A DNA stretch of 6,220 bases. Origin: Thermodesulfobacteriales bacterium. Its GTDB lineage: Bacteria; Desulfobacterota_D; UBA1144; Nemesobacterales; UBA2774. The stretch is from NCBI GenBank assembly GCA_004525335.1, contig SPCL01000124.1:1-6220 (forward strand). The letters are read 5' to 3'. The notes under the pieces are model-generated. The model was not told where the DNA came from and did no database searches. It was given only the letters and a program-made list of their open reading frames with translations. The position numbers were made by a program, and so were the translations under genes. Shown here piece after piece: positions 1 through 6,123 of the stretch; the stretch's first letter is position 1; every line of letters starts with the position of its first letter.

Positions 1-1
1 A

Positions 2-30
2 ATACTCTATTATAAACTTTAATAGAGTAT
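2..30 (-). terminator. Perfect 11-bp inverted repeat after the last gene, possible weak terminator
   Basis: Positions 2-12 (ATACTCTATTA) and 20-30 (TAATAGAGTAT) are exact reverse complements around a 7-nt loop. The repeat begins 1 nt after the TAA stop of the Sll0783-like gene. The stem has only two G-C pairs, and the sequence beyond it is outside the window, so a T-run cannot be checked. A terminator or 3' stabilising stem is likely; a protein-binding palindrome is the alternative. Confidence 0.5.
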
Positions 31-31
31 C

Positions 32-523
32 TTACATAGTCCAAGTGCTAAACATCATTGCGCCTGCTCTATGATGTTCAATCACTATGTCCAATATATC
101 GGTCGGATGAATCGGAATTACTCCTTCCATAAAATTAGCTTCATTCATACCGAGAAGAGCTGCTGCCGAAAAACGGCATGCATAAACTGTAATACCCTCA
201 CTCAACATCTTGTTAACGAGGTTAGGATATAACTGAATACCAGCACCATAACCATCCTCTCCTATGTTCGGCCAACCTCTTAACACAGGTATGCCTGATG
301 CAGGACCATAGAAAAGGACTTTGGTATCATAGCCTTTTCTCTTTGTTCTAATTGCTGTAAGCATATTAATACCAGCTACTGAACCTTCATAAGGAACTGA
401 GTGAATAAGGAAGAGCGCCTTTTCACCCTCTTTAGCCATGTGATCCGGGAAGAGCTTTTCCTCATAATTCACTAATGCTTTACCATTTTCCGGCTTATCG
501 GTCTTAACCATATCTACTGCCAT
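32..523 (-). CDS. MSMEG_0572/Sll0783-family protein (nitrogen-starvation/Nit1C cluster, DsrE-like fold)
   Basis: This 163-residue soluble protein resembles the Sll0783/MSMEG_0572 family, the small protein found with nitrilase clusters. Marks of the family that I recognise are ALFLIHSVPYEGSVAGINML (36-55), RTKRKGYDTKVLFYGP (59-74), RGWPNIGE (82-89), the alpha/beta segment MLSEGITVYACRFSAAALLG (106-125) and EGVIPIHPTDILDIV (133-147). Alternating hydrophobic strands and helices suggest a DsrE/DsrF-like fold. The single cysteine is C116, in VYACRF, where DsrE-like proteins often have a conserved Cys. The Synechocystis gene is linked to nitrogen starvation and polyhydroxybutyrate accumulation, but its biochemical activity is not known. 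Start ATG has a strong GGGAGG 9 nt upstream. In Nit1C clusters this gene usually precedes the nitrilase; here it comes last, after carbamate kinase and a 192-bp gap, and is followed at once by an inverted repeat. Confidence 0.85.
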   Translation of the reverse strand: MAVDMVKTDKPENGKALVNYEEKLFPDHMAKEGEKALFLIHSVPYEGSVAGINMLTAIRTKRKGYDTKVLFYGPASGIPVLRGWPNIGEDGYGAGIQLYPNLVNKMLSEGITVYACRFSAAALLGMNEANFMEGVIPIHPTDILDIVIEHHRAGAMMFSTWTM

Positions 524-556
524 GATACGTACCTCCCTAAGTTATTTATTTTTGAA

Positions 557-575
557 CCTGCTGTTGGACAACAGG
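557..575 (-). promoter_or_regulatory. Leader hairpin / palindrome upstream of the Sll0783-like gene
   Basis: In the minus-strand transcript, CCUGUUGU pairs with ACAGCAGG around a 3-nt CCA loop. This gives an 8-bp stem with one internal U-G wobble; on the plus strand that pair becomes a C-A mismatch. It lies 33 nt before the start codon. It is not followed by a T-run, so it is not a normal terminator. As DNA it contains CTGTTG and CAACAG arms spaced by 2 bp (561-574), which could be a dimeric regulator's operator. The function is inferred only. Confidence 0.35.
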
Positions 576-642
576 AACTCTGTAGCTTTTGTTAAATACA
601 TTGGCTTTCTATATTTATTCATCTTTAAAACCCATCAATCCC

Positions 643-671
643 AGAATAAAACAAATAATGGCCTTATTCAA
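643..671 (-). promoter_or_regulatory. Possible sigma70-type promoter for the Sll0783-like gene
   Basis: On the minus strand a TTGAAT (671-666) and a TATTCT (648-643) are separated by 17 nt. Each matches the -35 and -10 consensus at 4 of 6 bases. In sequence this AT-rich, such pairs arise by chance, so the call rests on correct spacing and the unusual gap. It would give a leader of about 110 nt including the hairpin. Confidence 0.25.
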
Positions 672-715
672 TTAGTTTTGTTTACTATAATAATTATTCT
701 TCATGATGATCATTT

Positions 716-1681
716 TTAATGACAATGAATTATCTGTGTACCTGCTTCCCCTCTTATTGCAGCCTCTATGCAATCTAAGGATGTAATTATTGCTTTCTTA
801 CCGCCTGAGCGTAAAAACTGAATTGCGGCTTGAATTTTCGGCCCCATGCTTCCGGGTGGAAAATGTCCATCCAGATAATACTGCTCTGCTTCCTGGAGAC
901 TCATTTTTGATATGCTTTTTTGCTCAGGTGTTCCAAAGTTAATTGCTACGCGGTCAACTGGTGTTATTAAAAGCAGCAGCTCTGCTCCTATATAATTCCC
1001 AATCATCTCAGCTGCGAAATCTTTATCTATCACAGCAGGCACTCCACTTAGGCAACCGGCTTCATCTCTTATTACCGGAATGCCGCCTCCCCCGCATGCT
1101 ATAACGACAAAATCCCTATCTGCCATATCGGCAATCTCTTCTTTCTCAATAATATCAACAGGTTTAGGAGAAGCCACGATACGCCTGTACCCTCTACCGG
1201 AGTCTTCTCTCATTAACCATCCTTCATCCCTACTTAACTTCTCACTATCTTCTTTGCTGAAAAATGGGCCAATAAATTTAGCAGGGTCATTAAATGCGGG
1301 ATCATCTTTTGAGACTACAACTTGCGTTAAAAAAACTATAATGGGCTTTTTAATATTATTTATGGTAAAGGTATTTCTAAGACGCTGTTCTATCATATAA
1401 CCTATCTGGCCCTGAGTCATGGCACTGCAAGCATCAAGCGGCATGGGTGGGATATTCTCAGCCGAGGACTCCTGCTGCATTAAGAAATTGCCAACTTGGG
1501 GACCATTCCCATGAGTTATTAGTATCCTATAGCCCATATTAAAAAGACTAAGTAATTTATTGCACATTAAGTCTGTTTTGACCATTTGCTCAGCATAAGT
1601 GCTGTTACCATCTTCACCCATTAGAGCATTTCCGCCAAACGCAACTACTGCTGTTTTTTTTAAATTATCTTTTCTCTTCAT
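716..1681 (-). CDS. arcC: Carbamate kinase (ArcC/YbcF/AllK type)
   Basis: This 321-residue amino-acid-kinase-fold enzyme has the full carbamate kinase signature: AFGGNAL (14-20), THGNGPQVG (56-64), PLDACSAMTQGQIGY (81-95), KFIGPFF (135-141), GRGYRRIVASPKP (162-174), ACGGGGIPVI (195-204), VIDKD (217-221) and FPPGSMGPKI (274-283). The lysines in ASPKP, DKD and MGPK match those that contact the phosphate and nucleotide in characterised carbamate kinases. It catalyses carbamoyl phosphate + ADP to ATP + carbamate, which breaks down to CO2 and ammonia, in the cytoplasm. No arginine deiminase or ornithine carbamoyltransferase lies in the window. Placement 2 bp after fdrA instead points to a catabolic role draining carbamoyl phosphate made by FdrA/DUF1116, as for YbcF (AllK) in E. 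coli. Start ATG has AGGGGAG about 10 nt upstream. No convincing terminator follows the TAA stop. Confidence 0.96.
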   Translation of the reverse strand: MKRKDNLKKTAVVAFGGNALMGEDGNSTYAEQMVKTDLMCNKLLSLFNMGYRILITHGNGPQVGNFLMQQESSAENIPPMPLDACSAMTQGQIGYMIEQRLRNTFTINNIKKPIIVFLTQVVVSKDDPAFNDPAKFIGPFFSKEDSEKLSRDEGWLMREDSGRGYRRIVASPKPVDIIEKEEIADMADRDFVVIACGGGGIPVIRDEAGCLSGVPAVIDKDFAAEMIGNYIGAELLLLITPVDRVAINFGTPEQKSISKMSLQEAEQYYLDGHFPPGSMGPKIQAAIQFLRSGGKKAIITSLDCIEAAIRGEAGTQIIHCH

Positions 1682-1683
1682 TT

Positions 1684-3231
1684 CTATATATCTCCCCTGG
1701 CTGTAATCATTCCAGCCACCCTAGAGGCTTGAGCATTAGTTGGGAAAACCAACACTCCTTCTTCCCTTAATTTATCTTCCTGGTCAATCAACCCCTGTGG
1801 GTCGTTATGCGTACCGCAGACATGGGCTACGAATACTACATTTCGCCCCTTTTTCTTTGCTGATTTTCTTGCCTCTCTTATGGCAGGCAGAAGGTCCCCT
1901 GCGGGATCGGGGCTCGCCACATATCCTAAAACGACATCTAATAGAATTACGGCAACATCTGCCTTAGATGCTTCAGATAGGAGCCTTTCACTTCTTAGGT
2001 TTGCATCAATCATAGGATGAGGACGACCTACGGTAAACTCCTCTTCACCCAGATCTATTAAAGAATTCTTTTCACTTTTATTTGAGTTTTTGAGTTTATA
2101 TTCTTTATTGAACGGGGCGTTTGAATAAATTTTCCCCAGTATGGGCTCAAGCACATATTGCGCCTCATAACAAAGAGTGCCCCCTGAATAAAGACCTCTA
2201 ATATATTTTTGTTTAGAGTTTAACGATTTAACGGCTTGTTGAACCTGCTTCTTCCAATTCTTAGCGCTAATAATATTTGGTTTTTTACTACCGTTCTGAG
2301 CAAACTGTACTGCACGTATTGCCGCATCATCAAGCGTTGAAGCGAAGTAGATATTTGGATCATCGCTCTTTAGATCGCTACCCATAAAACATATAACAGA
2401 AGGTTTGCCGGTCTCTTTGAATGCTTCTAGAACTTTTTCTGCAACTTCTTTTGAGGGTGGTTTTGAAACCACAAGAAACACATGGGTGCTATTATCTTTA
2501 TCAAGTATTTTTATCGCTTCTAAAGTTGTAATACCCCCAACCTCTTGAGAGAGATCCCTGCCCCCGACCCCTATACCGTGAGTAATGCCCGAGCCTAAAT
2601 TGTTTATAAGGCAGGTAACTTCCTGAAGACCGGTACCGGCAGCAGCAATAACTCCAATTGGTCCCTTGTTAATAATGTTTGCGAACCCAAGCCCTATGCC
2701 GTTTATTATCGAAGTACCGCAGCCGGGCCCCATTACCAAAAGCCCTTTTTCTCTAGCCCTTTCCTTCACCTCTATTTCTTCTTCAAGGGACAGATTGTCA
2801 CTAAACAAAAATGTATGCAGTCCTTTTGTAATCGCTTTTGCAACTTCAAGCTTAGCATATTCACCCGGGACGGAAATTACAGCAATATTAGCCCCAGGTA
2901 ATGAGTTTGAAGCTGTTTCAAGGCTCTTATATATAATATTTGAAGTATTGCCTATATCGGCTGGAGCAAGGAGTGTTTCTAATTGCAAGATCGCCTCATC
3001 TCCAATTTCCTGCGACTCAGCATCGACAGCAATGATCAAGTCATTAGCGCCTGCAAACTCTGGCATCTTCTCAATTAACCCTGCCTCTTTAAGCATTAAC
3101 AAGTTAGCCTCAGTAGCCATAATCGCAGAAGCCTGCTTCACTCCTTCAAGTGCGCTCAGCTTTTGACTTATCTGCATAAGCTTCATTGAATCCTGATAAT
3201 GATTTTTTCTAATTGTATTAACTATTGCCAT
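1684..3231 (-). CDS. fdrA: FdrA/AllF family protein (succinyl-CoA synthetase-like; putative carbamoyltransferase subunit)
   Basis: This is a 515-residue FdrA-family protein, somewhat shorter than E. coli FdrA (555). The N-terminal region has HYQDSMKLMQISQKL (11-25). The middle is a CoA-binding/succinyl-CoA-synthetase-alpha-like Rossmann part with LLVMGPGCGTSIINGIGLGF (164-183), GVIAAAGTGLQEV (193-205) and GVGGRDLSQEVGG (221-233). The C-terminal ligase-like part has RGLYSGGTLCYEA (345-357), LGEEEFTVGRPHPMIDANLR (394-413) and LDVVLGYVASPDPAGD (431-446). In E. coli FdrA (AllF) acts with YlbE and YlbF in oxamate transcarbamylation. Older annotation as an acyl-CoA synthetase reflects only the fold. 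Start ATG has TAGGGA upstream. The TAG stop is 2 bp before the carbamate kinase ATG, so supply of carbamoyl phosphate and its use are co-translated. The family call is firm. The acceptor or donor (oxalurate or another carbamoyl compound) is unknown. Confidence 0.93.
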   Translation of the reverse strand: MAIVNTIRKNHYQDSMKLMQISQKLSALEGVKQASAIMATEANLLMLKEAGLIEKMPEFAGANDLIIAVDAESQEIGDEAILQLETLLAPADIGNTSNIIYKSLETASNSLPGANIAVISVPGEYAKLEVAKAITKGLHTFLFSDNLSLEEEIEVKERAREKGLLVMGPGCGTSIINGIGLGFANIINKGPIGVIAAAGTGLQEVTCLINNLGSGITHGIGVGGRDLSQEVGGITTLEAIKILDKDNSTHVFLVVSKPPSKEVAEKVLEAFKETGKPSVICFMGSDLKSDDPNIYFASTLDDAAIRAVQFAQNGSKKPNIISAKNWKKQVQQAVKSLNSKQKYIRGLYSGGTLCYEAQYVLEPILGKIYSNAPFNKEYKLKNSNKSEKNSLIDLGEEEFTVGRPHPMIDANLRSERLLSEASKADVAVILLDVVLGYVASPDPAGDLLPAIREARKSAKKKGRNVVFVAHVCGTHNDPQGLIDQEDKLREEGVLVFPTNAQASRVAGMITARGDI

Positions 3232-3249
3232 AATTTGTAATTCCCTATC

Positions 3250-4524
3250 CTAAGCAGCAAGCTGATATCTCTTTCCGAATGCCATAATTGCTTTTGTAAA
3301 ACATTCATAAGGAGCATGCACTATGCCTGCACCAATTTGCCCAGCGCCTGAGCTTTTGTGCACAACCGCACTATTGATGCTAGGTAAAATTTCTGTTTCT
3401 ACAACTTTACGTATATCAATCCCAGTTGGTGTCCCTTCAAAATCCAGGCAAGGAATCCCGAACTTAGGGTTTTTAGTTGTAGTTATTTGTCCCATTTGTT
3501 TAACAATTTTGATGGAGTCTTGAAACCCACCGCCGGCAAATGACGCCATTGAGGGAGCTGCAGCAATTGCAAATCCTCCGAGCCCCATTGTTTCTATTAT
3601 CGAGCTGTCACCAATATCAGGTGCACCATCCTCCAAGCCGTAACCAGGGTTATAGAGTGCGTCTAAAAGTAGAGGGGAAGGAGCGATAAACCATTTATCC
3701 CCAAGCCCGCTTACTCTTATTCCAAAGTCGGTGCCGTTTCTAGACATTACAGTTACAATTGTAGAGTTTTCAATATCGCTCGCAGCAACCATTGCAAGCT
3801 TGCAAGCAGTCATAGTTATGTTGAGGAAAAAGTGGCTATTCCCGGCGATAAACTTATATACTTTAAAGGCCTTTTCTTTGGATATATTTAAAGAAAAGAG
3901 AGTTTCCACTATGTTTTTCAAGAAAATGTTTGTCGATGCGGCGTGACGATTATGACACTCATCGCCCATCTGAATTCCCTGTGCTAAAACACTCCAAATT
4001 GGTATACCGCCCATCTTTTTTATAACTCGTTTCATTATTGGAGCAAACTCATCTCTCATATAACGTAGTCTAGTGATCGTCTCTTTTTCTACTGAGCCAA
4101 ACCATAAAACCTTGCCCCCCCCCTCGTTAAAAGTGGAATAAGAAGTATTTCCATATGTAAGATCCTTAGTAACAAGTACAGGCATGGAAGCTGAGATAAT
4201 TCCAGTCATTGGACCCACTGAACCGTGTGTATGATTTGCAGATAGGGTAATTTTCTTTGTTTTCATTAATTTTTCGGCCGACTTATCGTCTTTTGCCAAG
4301 CCTTCTAAAATAAGGGCGCCTTTAACCGCCCTCTTCATAGGATTACACATCCTATTCCAAGTTATCGGTGGACCAGAATGTAAAATCGTATAAGGAGTCA
4401 TGCCAGGTATAACATTTAGCGCCGAGTCGATATCATTAAGGACCGGCTCTACCGACATTAATCGTTTAACGGCTAAGTTATTAGCTTCATTTATTTTCTG
4501 TGCAATGTATTTGTGCTCAATCAC
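3250..4524 (-). CDS. ylbE: DUF1116 protein, YlbE/AllG-type (putative carbamoyltransferase subunit)
   Basis: This 424-residue protein of the DUF1116 (YlbE/AllG/YahG) family is full length. Recognisable conserved blocks are HSGPPITWNRMCNPM (49-63), NHTHGSVGPMTGIIS (97-111), the NEGGGKV segment (133-139), QGIQMGDECHNRHAAST (182-198), FIAGNSHFFLNITM (225-238), GDSSIIETMGLGGFA (305-319) and GAGQIGAGIVHAPYECF near the C-terminus. In E. coli the homologue YlbE (AllG) works with FdrA (AllF) and YlbF (AllH) as oxamate transcarbamylase. That enzyme phosphorolyses an oxalurate-type carbamoyl compound to give carbamoyl phosphate. The start is GTG at 4524-4522, preceded by AAGGA at 4541-4537 with a long 12-nt spacer. 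Starting at the next Met (residue 23) would remove the N-terminal helix seen in relatives. A run of nine G residues (complement of 4115-4123) lies inside the gene. FdrA follows after 18 bp. The family is certain; the substrate is inferred. Confidence 0.93.
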   Translation of the reverse strand: MIEHKYIAQKINEANNLAVKRLMSVEPVLNDIDSALNVIPGMTPYTILHSGPPITWNRMCNPMKRAVKGALILEGLAKDDKSAEKLMKTKKITLSANHTHGSVGPMTGIISASMPVLVTKDLTYGNTSYSTFNEGGGKVLWFGSVEKETITRLRYMRDEFAPIMKRVIKKMGGIPIWSVLAQGIQMGDECHNRHAASTNIFLKNIVETLFSLNISKEKAFKVYKFIAGNSHFFLNITMTACKLAMVAASDIENSTIVTVMSRNGTDFGIRVSGLGDKWFIAPSPLLLDALYNPGYGLEDGAPDIGDSSIIETMGLGGFAIAAAPSMASFAGGGFQDSIKIVKQMGQITTTKNPKFGIPCLDFEGTPTGIDIRKVVETEILPSINSAVVHKSSGAGQIGAGIVHAPYECFTKAIMAFGKRYQLAA

Positions 4525-4539
4525 TATCTTTACTCATCC

Positions 4540-5127
4540 TTATGATGGCGGAACCGCTAGTACCCATATTAATTTTGCTTTTTTATCTCCAACGTTTTTC
4601 CATTTATGATCTAACTGTGTCCTGAAATTTAGGCTGTCGCCCGGCCCCAAAATATAAGTTTCACCCTTCATCTGAAACTCCACTTTCCCCTGAAGACAAT
4701 AAACCAACTCTTCACCTTTATGCTTCATTGGCTTTTTGCCACTGGAAGCACCTACCTCTAAGATGGCATATGCAGCTGTCATAATAAAATCACCGTATTT
4801 CTTTGCAGAAATGCCGTTTAGTTCGAGACCTTTCTTAAAAGTTAATATAGGCTCTCGCTCCTTTGCAGAAACAAAAACAACATCTTTATCTTCTTTAGCT
4901 TGCTCAATGAAATGGTTTACGTCCCTTCCCAGAGCATCGGCTATTTTCATCATGGTAGTTATAGTGGGAATAATGCCGTTTGACTCTATCTTGTGAATAG
5001 CCGCTGCTGAGATTCCAGAGCGCTCTGAAAGATCCTTTAGAGATAAACTCTTCTCTGTGCGGAGATACTTAATCTTCTCTCCCAGCTTAGAAATAATATG
5101 ATCTATTTGGGTTCTTTCTTTATCCAT
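4540..5127 (-). CDS. XRE-family HTH transcriptional regulator with C-terminal cupin domain
   Basis: This 195-residue protein has the common two-domain regulator layout. An N-terminal XRE/HTH_3 domain spans about 14-75: LGEKIKYLRTEKSLSLKDLS, then SGISAAAIHKIESNG as turn and recognition helix, then TITTMMKIADALG. After a linker, a cupin_2 domain spans about 115-192. It includes HKGEELVYCLQGKVEF (136-151) and a second motif GPGDSLNFRTQLDHKW (161-176). H136, E139/E140 and H174 are candidate metal- or ligand-contacting positions. Such proteins are usually local regulators whose cupin senses a small metabolite. Lying between the Nit1C-type and FdrA-type genes, it most likely controls this operon, though the ligand cannot be deduced. 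The start is ATG with AGGAG 4 nt upstream. It overlaps the end of the preceding gene by 8 nt and is followed after 15 bp by the DUF1116 gene. Confidence 0.93.
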   Translation of the reverse strand: MDKERTQIDHIISKLGEKIKYLRTEKSLSLKDLSERSGISAAAIHKIESNGIIPTITTMMKIADALGRDVNHFIEQAKEDKDVVFVSAKEREPILTFKKGLELNGISAKKYGDFIMTAAYAILEVGASSGKKPMKHKGEELVYCLQGKVEFQMKGETYILGPGDSLNFRTQLDHKWKNVGDKKAKLIWVLAVPPS

Positions 5128-6106
5128 GTTGCTCCTGAGTTTGAGTATGATTACCTACGCCAATGAGCGGATTGGTATTAAGGTCCCAAAATAGTTCTTT
5201 TTCATTTTCTTTATTAACAAAAGCAACTTTCATATCAGAAGTAACTCTTCCTATGTTCTCGCAAGAAAGTCCTTTGTTATAGAACTTATTTTTAACTTTA
5301 TCGGTATTCCCGGGTCTGAGGGAGAAAATGAATCCATAACTAGGAAAAGCGAGCAGCCAGTCCTTAAGGGGCACTTCGCAGGGTTTGGGAATTGAGTCTA
5401 TATTGAGTAATGCGCCTTTCTGAGAACTCTCTAAAAGCATTAAGATAGAGCCTATAAGCCCAGCCATGCTTACATCCTTTGCAGTGTCAGCAAGCTCCTC
5501 TTCGGCAATTTCGACAATAAGCTCAAGGTCATCTAAAACCTCTTCATCTTTAAGCATGCTTGAGGAATCCCAGAAGTTAAAACCTGACACAAATTTACCT
5601 CTTGAATTGGAAACAAAGACTAGATCATCCCCCTCTTTAGCATTAAAACTTGAGAGAATATTTTTGGCTTTACCGAGTATAAAAACACAGAGTGATGAAC
5701 AATCGGCATCTTGAGAAATATGCCCCCCTACAACCGGGACTTTATATCGCCGAGCATTGTCAGAAATACCTCTTAATACTTCTTTAGTTTCATTATTATT
5801 TGAGGAAGATAGAACATCTACGATAGCAATAGGCCTGCCACCCATTGAGTAAATATCATTTACATTTGTAAGAACCGATGTTCTTCCTGCTAGATAAGGA
5901 TTAGACTTTAGTAAGGGATGATAAACACCTTCGCCCGCAATTAACAGATAGTGATCATCAGACTTAATGGCTGCTGTATCATCTCCAAGCAGGACTTCTT
6001 CGCCATTTATGTTGGAAGTTGTAGGAAGATATTTCCATATATCGCTGATTGCCTTTTTTTGAACTAAACTTTCGGATGACTTTAAACTTTCGATCAATTC
6101 CCGCAT
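5120..6106 (-). CDS. AIR synthase-related protein, Sll0787 family (Nit1C cluster)
   Basis: This is a 328-residue PurM/SelD/ThiL-superfamily protein. From the ATG, the N-terminal half carries GDDTAAI (41-47), the acidic Mg-ATP-binding motif, then NVNDIYSMGGRPIAIVD (81-97) and VVGGHISQD (125-133). The C-terminal AIRS domain carries AKDVSMAGLIGS (209-220) and FPSYGF (254-259). This order, and the WDL near the end (307-309), match what I know of the Sll0787-type proteins that follow an Sll0786-type acetyltransferase in nitrilase clusters. Members of the superfamily use ATP to activate an amide or acid through a phosphorylated intermediate; the substrate of this branch is not established. It is cytoplasmic, with no signal peptide or membrane segment. 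A TTG at 6127 would add seven residues (MNELRKI). The 3' end overlaps the XRE start by 8 nt, so translation is probably coupled. The family call is firm; the reaction is unknown. Confidence 0.88.
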   Translation of the reverse strand: MRELIESLKSSESLVQKKAISDIWKYLPTTSNINGEEVLLGDDTAAIKSDDHYLLIAGEGVYHPLLKSNPYLAGRTSVLTNVNDIYSMGGRPIAIVDVLSSSNNNETKEVLRGISDNARRYKVPVVGGHISQDADCSSLCVFILGKAKNILSSFNAKEGDDLVFVSNSRGKFVSGFNFWDSSSMLKDEEVLDDLELIVEIAEEELADTAKDVSMAGLIGSILMLLESSQKGALLNIDSIPKPCEVPLKDWLLAFPSYGFIFSLRPGNTDKVKNKFYNKGLSCENIGRVTSDMKVAFVNKENEKELFWDLNTNPLIGVGNHTQTQEQHG

Positions 6107-6111
6107 GATTT

Positions 6112-6116
6112 TCCTT
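6112..6116 (-). promoter_or_regulatory. Ribosome binding site deciding the start of the AIR-synthase-like gene
   Basis: The minus strand reads AAGGA followed by 5 nt (AAATC) and ATG at 6106-6104. This is a well-placed Shine-Dalgarno. The alternative TTG at 6127-6125 has no comparable purine run before it. I therefore prefer the ATG, although the TTG overlaps the upstream stop codon (TTGA) and could be used by coupled reinitiation. Confidence 0.6.
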
Positions 6117-6123
6117 AATTCGT

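Larger units (their letters stand above)
524..715 (-). other. 192-bp leader between carbamate kinase and the Sll0783-like gene
   Basis: This is the only sizeable gap between complete genes in the window. It is very AT-rich. It has no GC-rich hairpin with a T-run that would end the upstream operon. I see no credible ORF on either strand: the open plus-strand stretch across it (522-719) is low-complexity. It does hold a possible promoter (643-671), a short hairpin or palindrome (557-575) and a strong Shine-Dalgarno (GGGAGG, 538-533). The gap contrasts with the 2-18 bp spacing upstream and suggests separate or additional control of the last gene. Confidence 0.6.

Noticed and set aside
686..715. 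AT-rich palindromes after the carbamate kinase stop (ATGATCAT, AATAATTATT) as a terminator
   Set aside because: The stems are short, contain almost no G-C pairs and are not followed by a T-run; they are expected by chance in such AT-rich sequence.
522..719. 65-codon plus-strand open frame across the leader
   Set aside because: It is low-complexity and AT-driven, with no credible ribosome binding site. It matches no family I know and lies opposite the leader of a real gene.
1080..1400. Plus-strand open frame opposite carbamate kinase
   Set aside because: It starts in the complement of the GGGG motif of carbamate kinase (giving MPPPP) and shows no domain; it is a shadow frame.
716..1681. Carbamate kinase as part of an arginine deiminase pathway
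   Set aside because: There is no arcA, arcB or arginine/ornithine antiporter gene in the window; its 2-bp spacing from fdrA points to the oxamate/ureide type of pathway.
2666..3166. 166-codon plus-strand open frame opposite fdrA
   Set aside because: It is antisense to a well-conserved FdrA frame; its Ser/Ala/Ile-rich composition is that of a shadow frame.
4517..4537. Six-codon minus-strand mini-ORF (MSKDSD) overlapping the GTG start of the DUF1116 gene
   Set aside because: Its ATG overlaps the AAGGA itself, leaving no room for a ribosome binding site, so it is unlikely to be translated or to act as an attenuator.
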